Assembly (NCBI RefSeq): GCF_000002515.2
Contig: NC_006037.1
Location: 1-64,000 of the forward strand
Direction: 5' to 3'
Origin: Kluyveromyces lactis
Taxonomy: Eukaryota; Ascomycota; Saccharomycetes; Saccharomycetales; Saccharomycetaceae
Length of the DNA: 64,000 nucleotides
The notes beneath the pieces were generated by a model. That model was not told where the DNA came from. It saw nothing but the letters and a program-made list of their open reading frames with translations, and made no database searches. The translations under genes were made by a program, and so were the position numbers. This document shows, in pieces, positions 43,953-53,303 of this stretch; within the stretch, counting starts at the first letter, position 1, and each line of letters opens with the position of its first letter.

Positions 43953-44488
43953 CAGATACCAAAGGAAGGACGAAAATAGGAGAGGTGTCTGAGTTGGTGG
44001 ACGCATGGTTTGGCAAAAAGAGAAAATTGCTCTATGCACACAAGAAATGCAACGCATCCAATATCGGCGGTAAAGGATCTATTAACAAATTAATTCAAAC
44101 TTCAAAATCTGTCGTCCGGGCTAGAGCCTCTAAAAGGCAGAAAACATATACTGCTCCAATGGCTGCTAGCATTATCCCTAAAGCAGATTTCTCGAACGAT
44201 ATCTCACATTCACCTAGAACAGTTCAAGCAATTGTTTTTGATTCTTCCACAAAGATAAGGCTAATGAAAGAACATCACTCAGATGCCGATTGGCTTAGGT
44301 TGGTAGTACGACAGCATCACAAGCTTAATGACAAACTAACCTTGTTAAAGACCGATCATCCAAAATTCAGCACTGTCATATTGCAGGGGCTCTGTTCGTC
44401 GAATGTGCATCATGTGCTCTGCCATGATGTTTCTTTTTTTTCATTATATCGAGGCGTGTTTTGGTGTTTAAACTGGAAATTAGGGTAA
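43949..44488 (+). CDS. Uncharacterised basic protein, positional match of YIL152W
   Basis: A 179-residue protein without recognised domains. The N-terminal half is basic (FGKKRKLLYAHKK, RARASKRQKTYTAP), compatible with nuclear or RNA/DNA contact; the middle (TVQAIVFDSSTKIRLMKEHHSDADWLRLVVRQHHK) looks folded; the last 30 residues look like drifted read-through. It lies between RRD1/PCK1 and the ESL gene and points toward ESL, the position and direction of the uncharacterised YIL152W. I did not recognise sequence similarity itself, so orthology rests on synteny. An in-frame stop at 43922 prevents extension upstream in this frame. Confidence 0.6.
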   Translation: MTDTKGRTKIGEVSELVDAWFGKKRKLLYAHKKCNASNIGGKGSINKLIQTSKSVVRARASKRQKTYTAPMAASIIPKADFSNDISHSPRTVQAIVFDSSTKIRLMKEHHSDADWLRLVVRQHHKLNDKLTLLKTDHPKFSTVILQGLCSSNVHHVLCHDVSFFSLYRGVFWCLNWKLG

Positions 44489-44586
44489 AAATATGTAAAA
44501 GCTATTCGAAAAGTCACACTTTTTTAGCAGAAGACGATACCACCAAAAGGAAATGTCGATAGGTTGTTGCTTTACTTAAAACTAGT

Positions 44587-47500
44587 TTAATTAGTACATA
44601 CACCAGTTTCTCGCCCAAGTTCTCTACATATTGCGAATACAAATCTTGTGCTGAAAGTGCGTATCCCTAACTGCTGAGCCTTATTTCTCATATTAAAGTC
44701 ATCGGTAACTAGACTGACAAAATTAAATCTCTGAGTACTTTGTCCATCTTCAGATAGAGGTATGCAGTCCTTACCTTTTTCTATTGCATCATTGTTTAAA
44801 ACATTAAACTTATCTTGTGCTTTGGCTATGGCATCAATGACAAACTCGTCAACATGGGATTTCCACGTCATCTGCTCTTCGATCTCCAAGTGCTCTTCAA
44901 GATGCCCTGCTACATTACCCGTAAATCTTAGGGCAAGTAGTTTACGCTCGTAATATAGCTGCCTAACAGCAATCACTGCTCTAGTTGCAGCTTCGAGCAC
45001 ACTTTCATCTTTTGATTTACGGAGAAATCTCAATTCTTGGAAGGTAGTCAAACATATGGCAAATTTCAAAACACTACTTGTGGCCAGCTTGTAAATATGA
45101 GCAAAATGCCTCAACCAAGTGGTTGCATCTAGCACAAAGAATGTCACATTGGTGTCAGCTTGACAATTCAAATTCCCCAAAAAACTTCTATTGAGTAATT
45201 CTCTCTGTCTAAAATCCGGGTTCATGAAGGCCTCCAACCATGGTTGCTCGAGTTTATCGATGGCAGATGAATATTCCAACCTATCTTGCACTACGAGCCT
45301 GCCGTTATCTAGAATTTTGTTTGCATTAAAGTCATCACCACCTTGAATATTCGCAGTTTCTAATGGGCCTTTGGTATATAAGGAAGCTGTTATCAAATCA
45401 CCATTTTTATTGAAACAGAAGTAGTCCGGATACATTAATTTGAATCCTTGCAAATTCTCGATAGATACACCAGGAATCATCGATTTGGAGCCGTCCTGTA
45501 AGTTGTCACTGCAGTTTAAATTGGATATAATTTCAAATTTTTCAAATGGGAAACTCTCATTCTCTTCTGGATAGAGTTCTACTGATAATTGATCGTTAGT
45601 GTCATCATTAAATCTAAACACTAAATTCTTCCAGCTTGTTGCTTCTGGATTCAACTTTTTACAACCATGACCATATCCATCACAAGCTTCCCACTCAGTA
45701 ATGATGTTGAATAGTAACAGAGTTCGGCATATTCTTTGCCAATATTTACGTCCAAATTCGTCATCATCATCGAAACAAATACCTTCAGTTGGGGAATCCA
45801 AAAACAGAGTATCTGATAGACCTGTACTTTCTAAGGTGGTGACATCGAGGTCAGATTTTTTACTGATGGTGTTGAACCATAAAGAACCCCAACAGCTCCA
45901 GCATTCTGGTAGATTTTCATTTTCACAAATGCTTGTTAATAACTCCTCTCTGTTCATTGGCAAGTAAGTCGACATATGTGCATCAATATCAAAATTTTTG
46001 GTACCCGTAACCATGCAGTAATGAATTAGTGTATTCATAAATGTAATCAGAGAATCCCAAGGAAATATTCTCCTAATGAACACAATCCAAAATTTCTTTA
46101 ATGTCAAATCATTGACCTGATCAAGTCTTATTTGAATAGAAATTATGAAAAGTAACCAAGGTAGAACATGGGGAAGAGCAGTGACAATGGGACCATATAA
46201 AAACCGTCTCAAAACAATCATGCCACACTTCATTGAGGTTACATTGATGTAATGAAGAGACCGCTTCCAGACACCTAAATCTAGTGGAAACTCGTACGGA
46301 ACTTTTGGAGAGTCAATTGTGCTGAAAAAGTCTTCTGTCGAAGCTTGTTGCTGCGAAGAAAACTCTACTGGATCTAAAGAACCTTCCGAAGTGCTCTTGG
46401 TTGATTTTTTTCGTTCTTTACGTTCTTTACGAGATTTTAGGTGTTTTGAGAGCTCGAATAGCATTGCGAATGGGTTCTTCGGGTCACCAAACCCACATAG
46501 TTGTAGAATGTGCGATTGAGAAAATAGTGAGGAATGTCTAAAGAAATGTTTTAATCTTTCTGCATCCTGAATGAAAATCAAATTTGGATCAAAGAAGTTC
46601 CCAGAAGAGGAGACACCAAATTTGTGTTGAAAGTAATGTATGACGACATTTTGTAATTCTGATGATTCCAGAAAGCTTGGAAGTAACATCACTTCTGTGT
46701 GCTTTAAGTAGTCAACAATGTGATTTGTCCTGTTTCCACTGCTGTCACGTTCAGCAAAAGCTCTTTGGTAGATGTTATCTATGACTAATTGCATATACTG
46801 CGGGGAAGGAACAAAAATGTCTTCACAGAAAACAGATTTTCCCAAATTGACAAATGCTTCCAAAGTGTTTTGTTGAACTGTTGACATATGATAATATAGC
46901 TTCCCATGGCCAAAAGTGAATTTCAGGCTTTCTCTGTACCAATGCTCAGCACTAAGTTTCCAATCAACGAATCCGGAAGGATATAGAGCGATTGCCATTC
47001 TGGATAAATCACCAAGCCTTTCTAGCCAGGGGATGGAGTACTTTGGGGGTAAATCCTCCAACATATTTGATAATGCAATAAATACGTATGCGATGAATTG
47101 ACAGCAAACCTCGGGATCCATGAAATTTGAAAAATTCTTCAAAACATCCAAAAATGTAATTGTACCATAAACCCATAGCCTTCTCTCTATTCTATAAACA
47201 TCTACAATCTCTTGCCCGATTGCGAGACTTGATTCTGATTGAGACGGTAACAAGGCTGTAGTTATGAAAAGAATGTAGTTGTCAATTAACTCTGCGTTGA
47301 TTTTATAGGCTAACCATAGATTTTTCAGATCAGTAGTTTGCTGAGTGGTCAAATTGGAACATCGTTCTTGTAACTCTGTTTCTTGTTTAACGATGCTCTT
47401 ATAGATTTCTTGCAATTTTTCCACTAATTGCTGTTGGCTGGACGCTTTACTAGAAGAATTACTTGTGTTAGTGTTCGAGTAACTGTTATTGTTATTATTA

Positions 47501-48276
47501 TTGTTATTATTATTATTATTATTATTGTTATGATTGTTGTCTTCGTTGTTATGATCGTCGGAGATACTATTGTTATGATCATTGGGATTGCTATTGTTGT
47601 GGTCGTGGTTTTGACCGGAACCTGCATTTGAGCCTGACGGTAGATTCATTTCATTGTCAGAGTTATTTTTTGCTGGGGAATGGTTGTTACTACTTTGATT
47701 CGATCCGAATGCCATTTGTTGACGATTATCAGGCTGTCCCAGGGAAGATTGCCCATTATAGGTTACTTTTTGCGTGCGTTCTACCCCATCCTCCTGATAA
47801 TGCTGCGGTTTTATGTAATTATTACCGTTGGACGCCAGTTGAGTATTATTGCCTACCGTAGTTAATCTTGTCACGGAATCTGAACGTCTTATGCTACTGT
47901 TCTCATTAACCGTAGTAGCGGCTTCAAAATTCGTTTGCGAAGTAGTTGGTAAATAAAATGGCGATTGAGGGAACTCTCCAGAAGTATCAACGCCTCTCGG
48001 CTGGGGAGTTTGTTCCATTTGTAATGTGTGAGGCTTGGTTATACTAGGAGTCTTCTCGTGATGCCTTATCTTTGAAGGAGAAGTCAACAATGAAGTATCC
48101 AAGTATTGACAAGGCTCCTGTGGTATTTCTGCAACACTGATATCTACATTCTCAGGCACACCATCGCCAGTACGTCTTTTAATAATATTCGAATCGTAAT
48201 AGTCCACTGAATTCGAATTATGTCTTTTCTGGTGCAATCCAGAATGGCCTGCCATCGATGCTGATCCAGGATCCAT
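44587..48276 (-). CDS. ESL1: Est1/Smg7-like protein with C-terminal PIN domain (ESL1/ESL2 orthologue)
   Basis: 1229 residues. After a low-complexity N-terminus with an Asn tract (about 245-265, encoded by ATT/GTT-type triplets near 47490-47530) comes an EST1/14-3-3-like TPR region (about 290-640, FTFGHGKLYYHMSTVQQN is the hallmark) and a C-terminal PIN-type domain (about 1045-1229) with FFVLDATTWLRH, CLTTFQELRFL and NFVSLVTDDFNMRNKAQ carrying acidic residues expected of a nuclease fold. S. cerevisiae has two paralogues, YIL151C (ESL1) and YKR096W (ESL2); synteny shows this is their single ancestor-type copy. The S. cerevisiae proteins are implicated in transcription control with Hit1-type partners and lack firm biochemistry, so function is open. 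Confidence 0.92.
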   Translation of the reverse strand: MDPGSASMAGHSGLHQKRHNSNSVDYYDSNIIKRRTGDGVPENVDISVAEIPQEPCQYLDTSLLTSPSKIRHHEKTPSITKPHTLQMEQTPQPRGVDTSGEFPQSPFYLPTTSQTNFEAATTVNENSSIRRSDSVTRLTTVGNNTQLASNGNNYIKPQHYQEDGVERTQKVTYNGQSSLGQPDNRQQMAFGSNQSSNNHSPAKNNSDNEMNLPSGSNAGSGQNHDHNNSNPNDHNNSISDDHNNEDNNHNNNNNNNNNNNNNNNSYSNTNTSNSSSKASSQQQLVEKLQEIYKSIVKQETELQERCSNLTTQQTTDLKNLWLAYKINAELIDNYILFITTALLPSQSESSLAIGQEIVDVYRIERRLWVYGTITFLDVLKNFSNFMDPEVCCQFIAYVFIALSNMLEDLPPKYSIPWLERLGDLSRMAIALYPSGFVDWKLSAEHWYRESLKFTFGHGKLYYHMSTVQQNTLEAFVNLGKSVFCEDIFVPSPQYMQLVIDNIYQRAFAERDSSGNRTNHIVDYLKHTEVMLLPSFLESSELQNVVIHYFQHKFGVSSSGNFFDPNLIFIQDAERLKHFFRHSSLFSQSHILQLCGFGDPKNPFAMLFELSKHLKSRKERKERKKSTKSTSEGSLDPVEFSSQQQASTEDFFSTIDSPKVPYEFPLDLGVWKRSLHYINVTSMKCGMIVLRRFLYGPIVTALPHVLPWLLFIISIQIRLDQVNDLTLKKFWIVFIRRIFPWDSLITFMNTLIHYCMVTGTKNFDIDAHMSTYLPMNREELLTSICENENLPECWSCWGSLWFNTISKKSDLDVTTLESTGLSDTLFLDSPTEGICFDDDDEFGRKYWQRICRTLLLFNIITEWEACDGYGHGCKKLNPEATSWKNLVFRFNDDTNDQLSVELYPEENESFPFEKFEIISNLNCSDNLQDGSKSMIPGVSIENLQGFKLMYPDYFCFNKNGDLITASLYTKGPLETANIQGGDDFNANKILDNGRLVVQDRLEYSSAIDKLEQPWLEAFMNPDFRQRELLNRSFLGNLNCQADTNVTFFVLDATTWLRHFAHIYKLATSSVLKFAICLTTFQELRFLRKSKDESVLEAATRAVIAVRQLYYERKLLALRFTGNVAGHLEEHLEIEEQMTWKSHVDEFVIDAIAKAQDKFNVLNNDAIEKGKDCIPLSEDGQSTQRFNFVSLVTDDFNMRNKAQQLGIRTFSTRFVFAICRELGRETGVCTN

Positions 48277-49432
48277 TATCCGAGAAGACCAAACCTTTTG
48301 TGATTAAGGAGTAACGCACAACAGAGTGTACAGTTAACAACTAGGCCAGGGGATTTAGTCGCTTCTCCGTGCCGTTTCACCACTTGATATGATTTGTTTG
48401 TATTTTTATCTCACTAGAGTTAAAAAAAAAAAACAGCAAATAATTTTTAGGAGTTGTGTGCAATTCTTTGTTTCTGAAGCTTTTGGACTCTTTCTACAAT
48501 ACACCCACCAAAAGTTTTAATCGATTCTACTTTGAAAATCAGCGTATAAGCCGAGCTTGTTATAGGAGGGCTAGTATGCTGTTTCAAAGCGTCAGGATAT
48601 TATGCTCAGCTACTTTTAATCTTGTCTTCGTATCCCTGTATGGGATTTTTTTTGAAAAATACCTAAGGTCCCGCAGCTAGTGAAGAAATCAGTAGACGGA
48701 ATTTAAAAATGTTTCACTCCACTTCGAAAATACGTATTAAAAATACACATGATGAGAAATGGCATACATATAAATCTTTTTAAAAGCGAAAACTTACTAA
48801 TCTGACAGAGTCTTGGGGTTCAGGTGCTAAAACCAATGATTCACGCAGTGACTGAAATAGGCCCGTAGTTTATTATTATCAGACAGTCGACATGTTGAAC
48901 TGCTTATTTGTGTAAGATTTAAAAAATTGATAGTAAGGCATATGTATATATACATTAATAAGTTGGCTTGGAAACGGAAGGGGAAAGGAAAAGTTCTACG
49001 ACCGGTTTGTATCTGTTTGCCAAACCTTTACATATTACCTCAATCATTTTTCTTTTCTTCGTCTGAAAGCTGGTGATGTACTCTGCGTGTCTCCACAACT
49101 CGAAATGGTAACGACATCTCACATGACGACGGTCTTCTTTGATTCTAATGCATGGATACGAATTGTCGCTAATCAGTACGATGCTTTATTGTAGAACTTG
49201 GCTATAGACTTAGGGATTTCATGACACTGTTGGTAAATATTGCTAGGCTTGATCCTTAACTTTTTTCTTCACTTTCGTTCCTGCATAATATGAATAACGA
49301 ATGCAATGACACAAATTGTTCTGCGTTTAGTTTTTCTGCCTTAAGAAATTTCATAGTACCATAGGTTAGAAAGTAATAGAAAGATGGGAAGATGATGAAA
49401 AGGCACCCCGAACGTGTACTGTTCTGTTTGCA
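48277..49432. other. Intergenic, ESL promoter and PCC1 3' side
   Basis: 1.16 kb; an open stretch at 48456-48680 has no support. A poly-A at 48421-48432. Nothing else seen. Confidence 0.5.
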
Positions 49433-49774
49433 TTAGCACAACTCATCAATAGTTTCTACGATTGTCTTGATTGATTCAATGACACTGTTCACACCTACAC
49501 GTAAAATACGCTCGTCAACGCTTTCAAAATCACATATAAGTTTGGTGTCTTGCGTAGAATAAGTAACTTGGAAATCCTCTGGTTTCATGATGGGGTCTGG
49601 AAGCAGCACTTTCCTTGCTACATCAGCTTGTTTAATGCTTTCAAATGGTATTTCCAAATGTCTGTACGGCATTTTACATCACAACTTGTTAGTATTTCAA
49701 GTTATAAACTTGCATTCATAAGAGCCAGAAATAACATACAAAGAGTGCTCGAAAGACGTGTCTCCTTTATTCAT
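49433..49774 (-). CDS. PCC1: KEOPS complex subunit Pcc1, spliced
   Basis: Two exons on the minus strand: 49774-49740 (35 nt) and 49661-49433, with a 78-nt intron. The donor is GTATGT (49739-49734), the branch site TACTAAC (49694-49688) and the acceptor TACAG ending at 49662. The 87-residue product starts MNKGDTSFEHSLHLEIPFES and aligns with S. cerevisiae Pcc1 (88 residues, KSLDHTLELKIPFE), which is also encoded by an intron-containing gene (YKR095W-A). Without splicing, the in-frame ATG at 49672 would give a plausible but wrong N-terminus. Pcc1 is the dimerising subunit of KEOPS/EKC, needed for the t6A modification of tRNA, telomere upkeep and transcription. The C-terminus VGVNSVIESIKTIVETID matches closely. 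Confidence 0.93.
49662..49739 (-). other. PCC1 spliceosomal intron
   Basis: 78 nt, GTATGT...TACTAAC...TACAG. Removing it joins ...CACTCTTT to ACATTTGG, restoring the family N-terminus. Confidence 0.9.
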
Positions 49775-50098
49775 CTTAAAAGAGTACTATTTATCCGCTG
49801 ATTGAACTCACTACTGCAGCAAGTTTCAAGTGTGTATCATTCATAAAGATCTCAAAGTCAATAAGTTCATCCTGAACATGAACCACACACAGTACGGATG
49901 CGTTTTTCGAAGACTTTTTTGATTTCTAATTGGGTAAAAATAACAGAACATCAAGTTTGAAGGTAGTTTAGATCAAGCATGGATTTAAGTCTTTAATATC
50001 TGACTTACTATCAAAATGCCCGTCCTGGTACCAGGTGCGAAGATAATTTATTATCAGCTAAGGATTGGCAGGCCGATCTTCAAGGATAAAATTTTCTC
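49775..50098. other. Divergent promoter between PCC1 and the lipid-kinase-like gene
   Basis: 324 bp, no gene, no distinctive motif. Confidence 0.6.
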
Positions 50099-51241
50099 AT
50101 GGCCAGAATGCCTGACGAGTCTAACGTAACTAAACAAGAATTAGGGATATATAACGGTGTCTCATTTACAATTGTCACAAAGCTTTTAGCAGAAGGTGCT
50201 AAATCGTACCAACTTGGTTCGAAACTCTTAGATGATGAGAAGCTTCTCGCTAATAAGAAATTTGAATATTCGGGGGAACTGCTCATCGTAGATTCGGTGT
50301 TTTCAGGATCTGGCCGGGATAAAGACTGCGATTTCGCCACGAACGTCATAGCACAATTCTTTGAGCAGGTTATTGTCCCTTACCGCCTAATAAAAACTAC
50401 ATCCAAGTCATCTGTCATAGAACTGGCCTCGAGCATTGACAGCACTAGACAGTACACTGTTCTCTTTCTTTCTGGTGATACATCGATATCAGAATTCGTT
50501 AATAACCTGCCCTTGAACCACGACTGTATTTCAGTGCTTCCATTCCCAATGGGTACAGGAAATGCATGGGCAAGCTCTTTGAAGTTGATGGATCCAGCTG
50601 TCATATTCTCACAATTTGTCAATGGTAAGTTGTCCTGCAACGATTTCCCGTTGTATAGGGCAACTTTTGACAACGGTTATGTCCTTAAATTCTTCATAAT
50701 TTTGTCACTGGGATTTCATGCAAATTTACTTCATCTCTGCGAAGAAGATGAGTACCAGAAAATGGGCATTGAAAGGTTTAGAGTTGCTAGCCAGCGAATT
50801 TTAAGAGAATACAAGCTCGAATCTCGCGTCTCTATTCCCGATATTCTGGAAGGATCTTTTAGTTATTTTGCGTTAATAAATACCACAAATCTGGAGCCAA
50901 CTTATATGCCATCTCCCGATTCTGATCCATTGGAATCACAACTACATGTATTGGCATACCAGTCTTCTCTGGATAGAGTAGAATTCCAGAAAAGGGTATT
51001 TATGGGTTATTCAAATACGAAGCATTCAAACATCTTACAGAATGGAACGTTTTACAGACCACTGCCATTTTGTTTTAACGTCGAAGTACTAGACGATCCG
51101 TCACAAAAGAGCAACTTTGAAGTTTGCTGTGATGGGCAACTTCTTAACTTACTAGAGTTAGAGGGAAAGAATACTCCACCATCCACGATAAGAATTGAGA
51201 CTTGTACGGAGCCATCATTAAAAGTACTACATTCTTTATAA
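50099..51241 (+). CDS. Divergent diacylglycerol/sphingosine-kinase-like protein
   Basis: 380 residues with the layout of the DAGK/LCB-kinase superfamily: a first strand and glycine loop (LLIVDSVFSGSGRDKDC), then FLSGDTS at 123-129 where active enzymes have GGDGT, PFPMGTGNAWASS from about 148 matching the conserved P-x-GTGNA loop, and YQKMGIERFR near 220, where sphingosine kinases have RxMGxxRF. The C-terminal half is the second beta domain. The first Gly of GGDGT is Ser and the last two residues are changed, so catalysis may be altered or lost. S. cerevisiae LCB4/LCB5 are much longer, and no equivalent lies at the YIL/YKR positions. It probably phosphorylated or binds a long-chain base or diacylglycerol. 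MARMPDES has a second Met at residue 4. Confidence 0.75.
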   Translation: MARMPDESNVTKQELGIYNGVSFTIVTKLLAEGAKSYQLGSKLLDDEKLLANKKFEYSGELLIVDSVFSGSGRDKDCDFATNVIAQFFEQVIVPYRLIKTTSKSSVIELASSIDSTRQYTVLFLSGDTSISEFVNNLPLNHDCISVLPFPMGTGNAWASSLKLMDPAVIFSQFVNGKLSCNDFPLYRATFDNGYVLKFFIILSLGFHANLLHLCEEDEYQKMGIERFRVASQRILREYKLESRVSIPDILEGSFSYFALINTTNLEPTYMPSPDSDPLESQLHVLAYQSSLDRVEFQKRVFMGYSNTKHSNILQNGTFYRPLPFCFNVEVLDDPSQKSNFEVCCDGQLLNLLELEGKNTPPSTIRIETCTEPSLKVLHSL

Positions 51242-51264
51242 TATATTAAACCTTACATTATTGT

Positions 51265-53081
51265 CTATATAATTTCCAAATCATCACTTGAGCCTTCATC
51301 TTTATCGAGCCGCTCTTGGCTGCCTTTCATTATTTCATTGAAGATAGCGTTTCTCTTTTCAATTTTCTCTTTCAATTGTTTCTTCGAAGGTTTCAGGCTA
51401 ACATTATCTTTCTTTATATTGCAAATATCCGTTATCGCCAGCTGTTTATCATTCTTTGGCGCCTTATTCTCTGTAGAATATTCAAGCATCTCTAAAGACG
51501 CTTTCCCTTTTGTTGGGTCATAACCAATTTGGTTCGCTAAACCATGTTGGAACATGCTCAACGTCGCAGTCTTTTTTGCTTCTTGATTGACTCGGTCTTC
51601 CTTCTTTGACAACAATTTGTCGGATAGACCCTTTAACTTTTTCTCCAAGTTTCGATTGTTTCTGAGTTCTTGAATTTTGCGTCTTTTGTTATCAAGGTTG
51701 GCCAGTATGTCAGGATTTTCGTAGTCGTCATCGAAAAACGCGGTAGAGGCATTTGCAGAACTGAAGAGGAATCTGTTGGTCTCTGCAGCTGCCGGTTCTC
51801 GTACAAACGGTTTATCAGGATTTTGTTGATATCTTATGGATGTTTTACCATTATTGTGTTGTGATTTTACAATAGTCTGTTGATATCCTTTGACAACTGG
51901 CGCTCTCATTGCCACAGAGCTACTAATTTCAACTCTTCTAGAACTGTTTTGCCTCATTTTTGCCTCTTTATGATATGCACAGTAGTTATCATGCAATTTG
52001 TTTATTGGCGCACCACATAGCTTGCCTTTGTTCTTCATGTAAAATTGGCACAATCCGAATTCCTTACTGTGACCTAGTTCCAGTATATTATTGGTGTCTT
52101 TACTAACTTTTAACGAAAATGTAGCGTAACTAGGGCTTGCTCCCGCTTCCAGTTTCTTGGAAGGCATTATTTCAGGGTTAAGTATAGCAATCAAATCACC
52201 TAATCTTAGTTTGTAATACTTTTCAACTATACTTTTCCCAAAGAAAATAACATTCAGTTCAAATTGGAAATCACTTATGGTTAGGCTGAAGAATTTCACC
52301 GGTTTCACAGAATTTGTCATTCTTGGTTCAGTTTTCTTTGAGATGATACCCAATACCAACCAATTGGGATAATCAGGTTCAGAGAACTTAGGGGCTCTCA
52401 CCTTACTGAAGAGCTTTGGAAGTCGAAGCACTTTTATGTTTTTAGTATGTTTCCTAAGTACGGCCAACGGTACATACCTTCTGTCTATAACCAGACCACT
52501 CAAATCATCTTTTTCATCAACAGTAATTGGTTCATATTCATCGAACATGTCGCCATTGAATGTGTAAACTCGATGTGCCAATAATTCTTTCTTCCTTTTA
52601 ATCGCTTCATGTTCATTTGTATTGATGGAGCGAAGTTTTTCAGTAAAGTAAGAAGTGGTACCCAACTTTTTGACCTTTTCCCTTACATAATCCTCATTAA
52701 CATTAAATGTAGCTTCCTCTATATCTGCTACTGGCGCAATATGTTTGATATCCTCTATTCCTTTTGTAGCATTATCTGATTTCTTAGGAGACTCTGGAAC
52801 GTCGATAGAATCGAAATTAGGGTCTTTGAGGTTTCTCTTCTTCTCTAGTTCCAACAGCCGGTTAGTTAAATCTCGTTTCTCAGTGTCAATTTCAACAATT
52901 CTTCGTTTCACTTTGATTTAATGATTGGTTATAATATGTTAGTAGGATATTCTAATGTCATTGATCTCGGTAACCATTATTATTAGAACATACCTCTTTC
53001 GATTTCAGATTCATCATCAGATAATTCCTCGTACGGGTCGAACGCCGTAATTTCTCTCGGGTCAGTTAGATCATATGACAT
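51265..53081 (-). CDS. MCM10: Replication initiation protein Mcm10, spliced
   Basis: Two exons on the minus strand, 53081-52994 (88 nt) and 52910-51265, separated by an 83-nt intron with donor GTATGT (52993-52988), branch TACTAAC (52944-52938) and acceptor AAAG ending at 52911. The product is 577 residues (S. cerevisiae 571), beginning MSYDLTDPREITAFDPYEE, matching the MNDPREILAVDPY start of the orthologue. The uninterrupted frame alone would need a GTG start. The OB-fold core (ANWLVLGIISKK-type block, KFFSLTISDFQFELNVIFFGKS) is followed by a zinc finger (CQFYMKNKGKLCGAP...CAYH) and the C-terminal SDDLEII found in S. cerevisiae too. It binds MCM2-7 and polymerase alpha at replication forks. 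S. cerevisiae MCM10 has no intron. Confidence 0.94.
52911..52993 (-). other. MCM10 spliceosomal intron
   Basis: 83 nt with GTATGT, TACTAAC and an AAAG acceptor; phase 1. Its removal joins ...GAAAGAG to TGAAACGAAG, keeping the frame and giving ...SEIERVKRRIVEI. Confidence 0.88.
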
Positions 53082-53303
53082 GATGCATCTTCACTGTTAC
53101 CTATACTCGATAGCTTCTGTAACTATTCTCGTTCATTCTTTACTTGTGGGATGTCATTATTTTGTTTTCTCGTTTGAATATCTGTGGAAAGTAATACTAG
53201 TATTTTTTACATGTTGAAAACGAATGGTCAAATAATGATACATAATAGAAAAAAATTAAATAGAACTTCGGTAATATTAACAGCCATAAAATCGTCTGGA
53301 GAA

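Noticed and set aside
47424-47631. Frames on both strands opposite the ESL Asn tract
   Set aside because: They are Ile/Val or Thr/Ile repeats caused by the triplet tract, shadows of the real gene.
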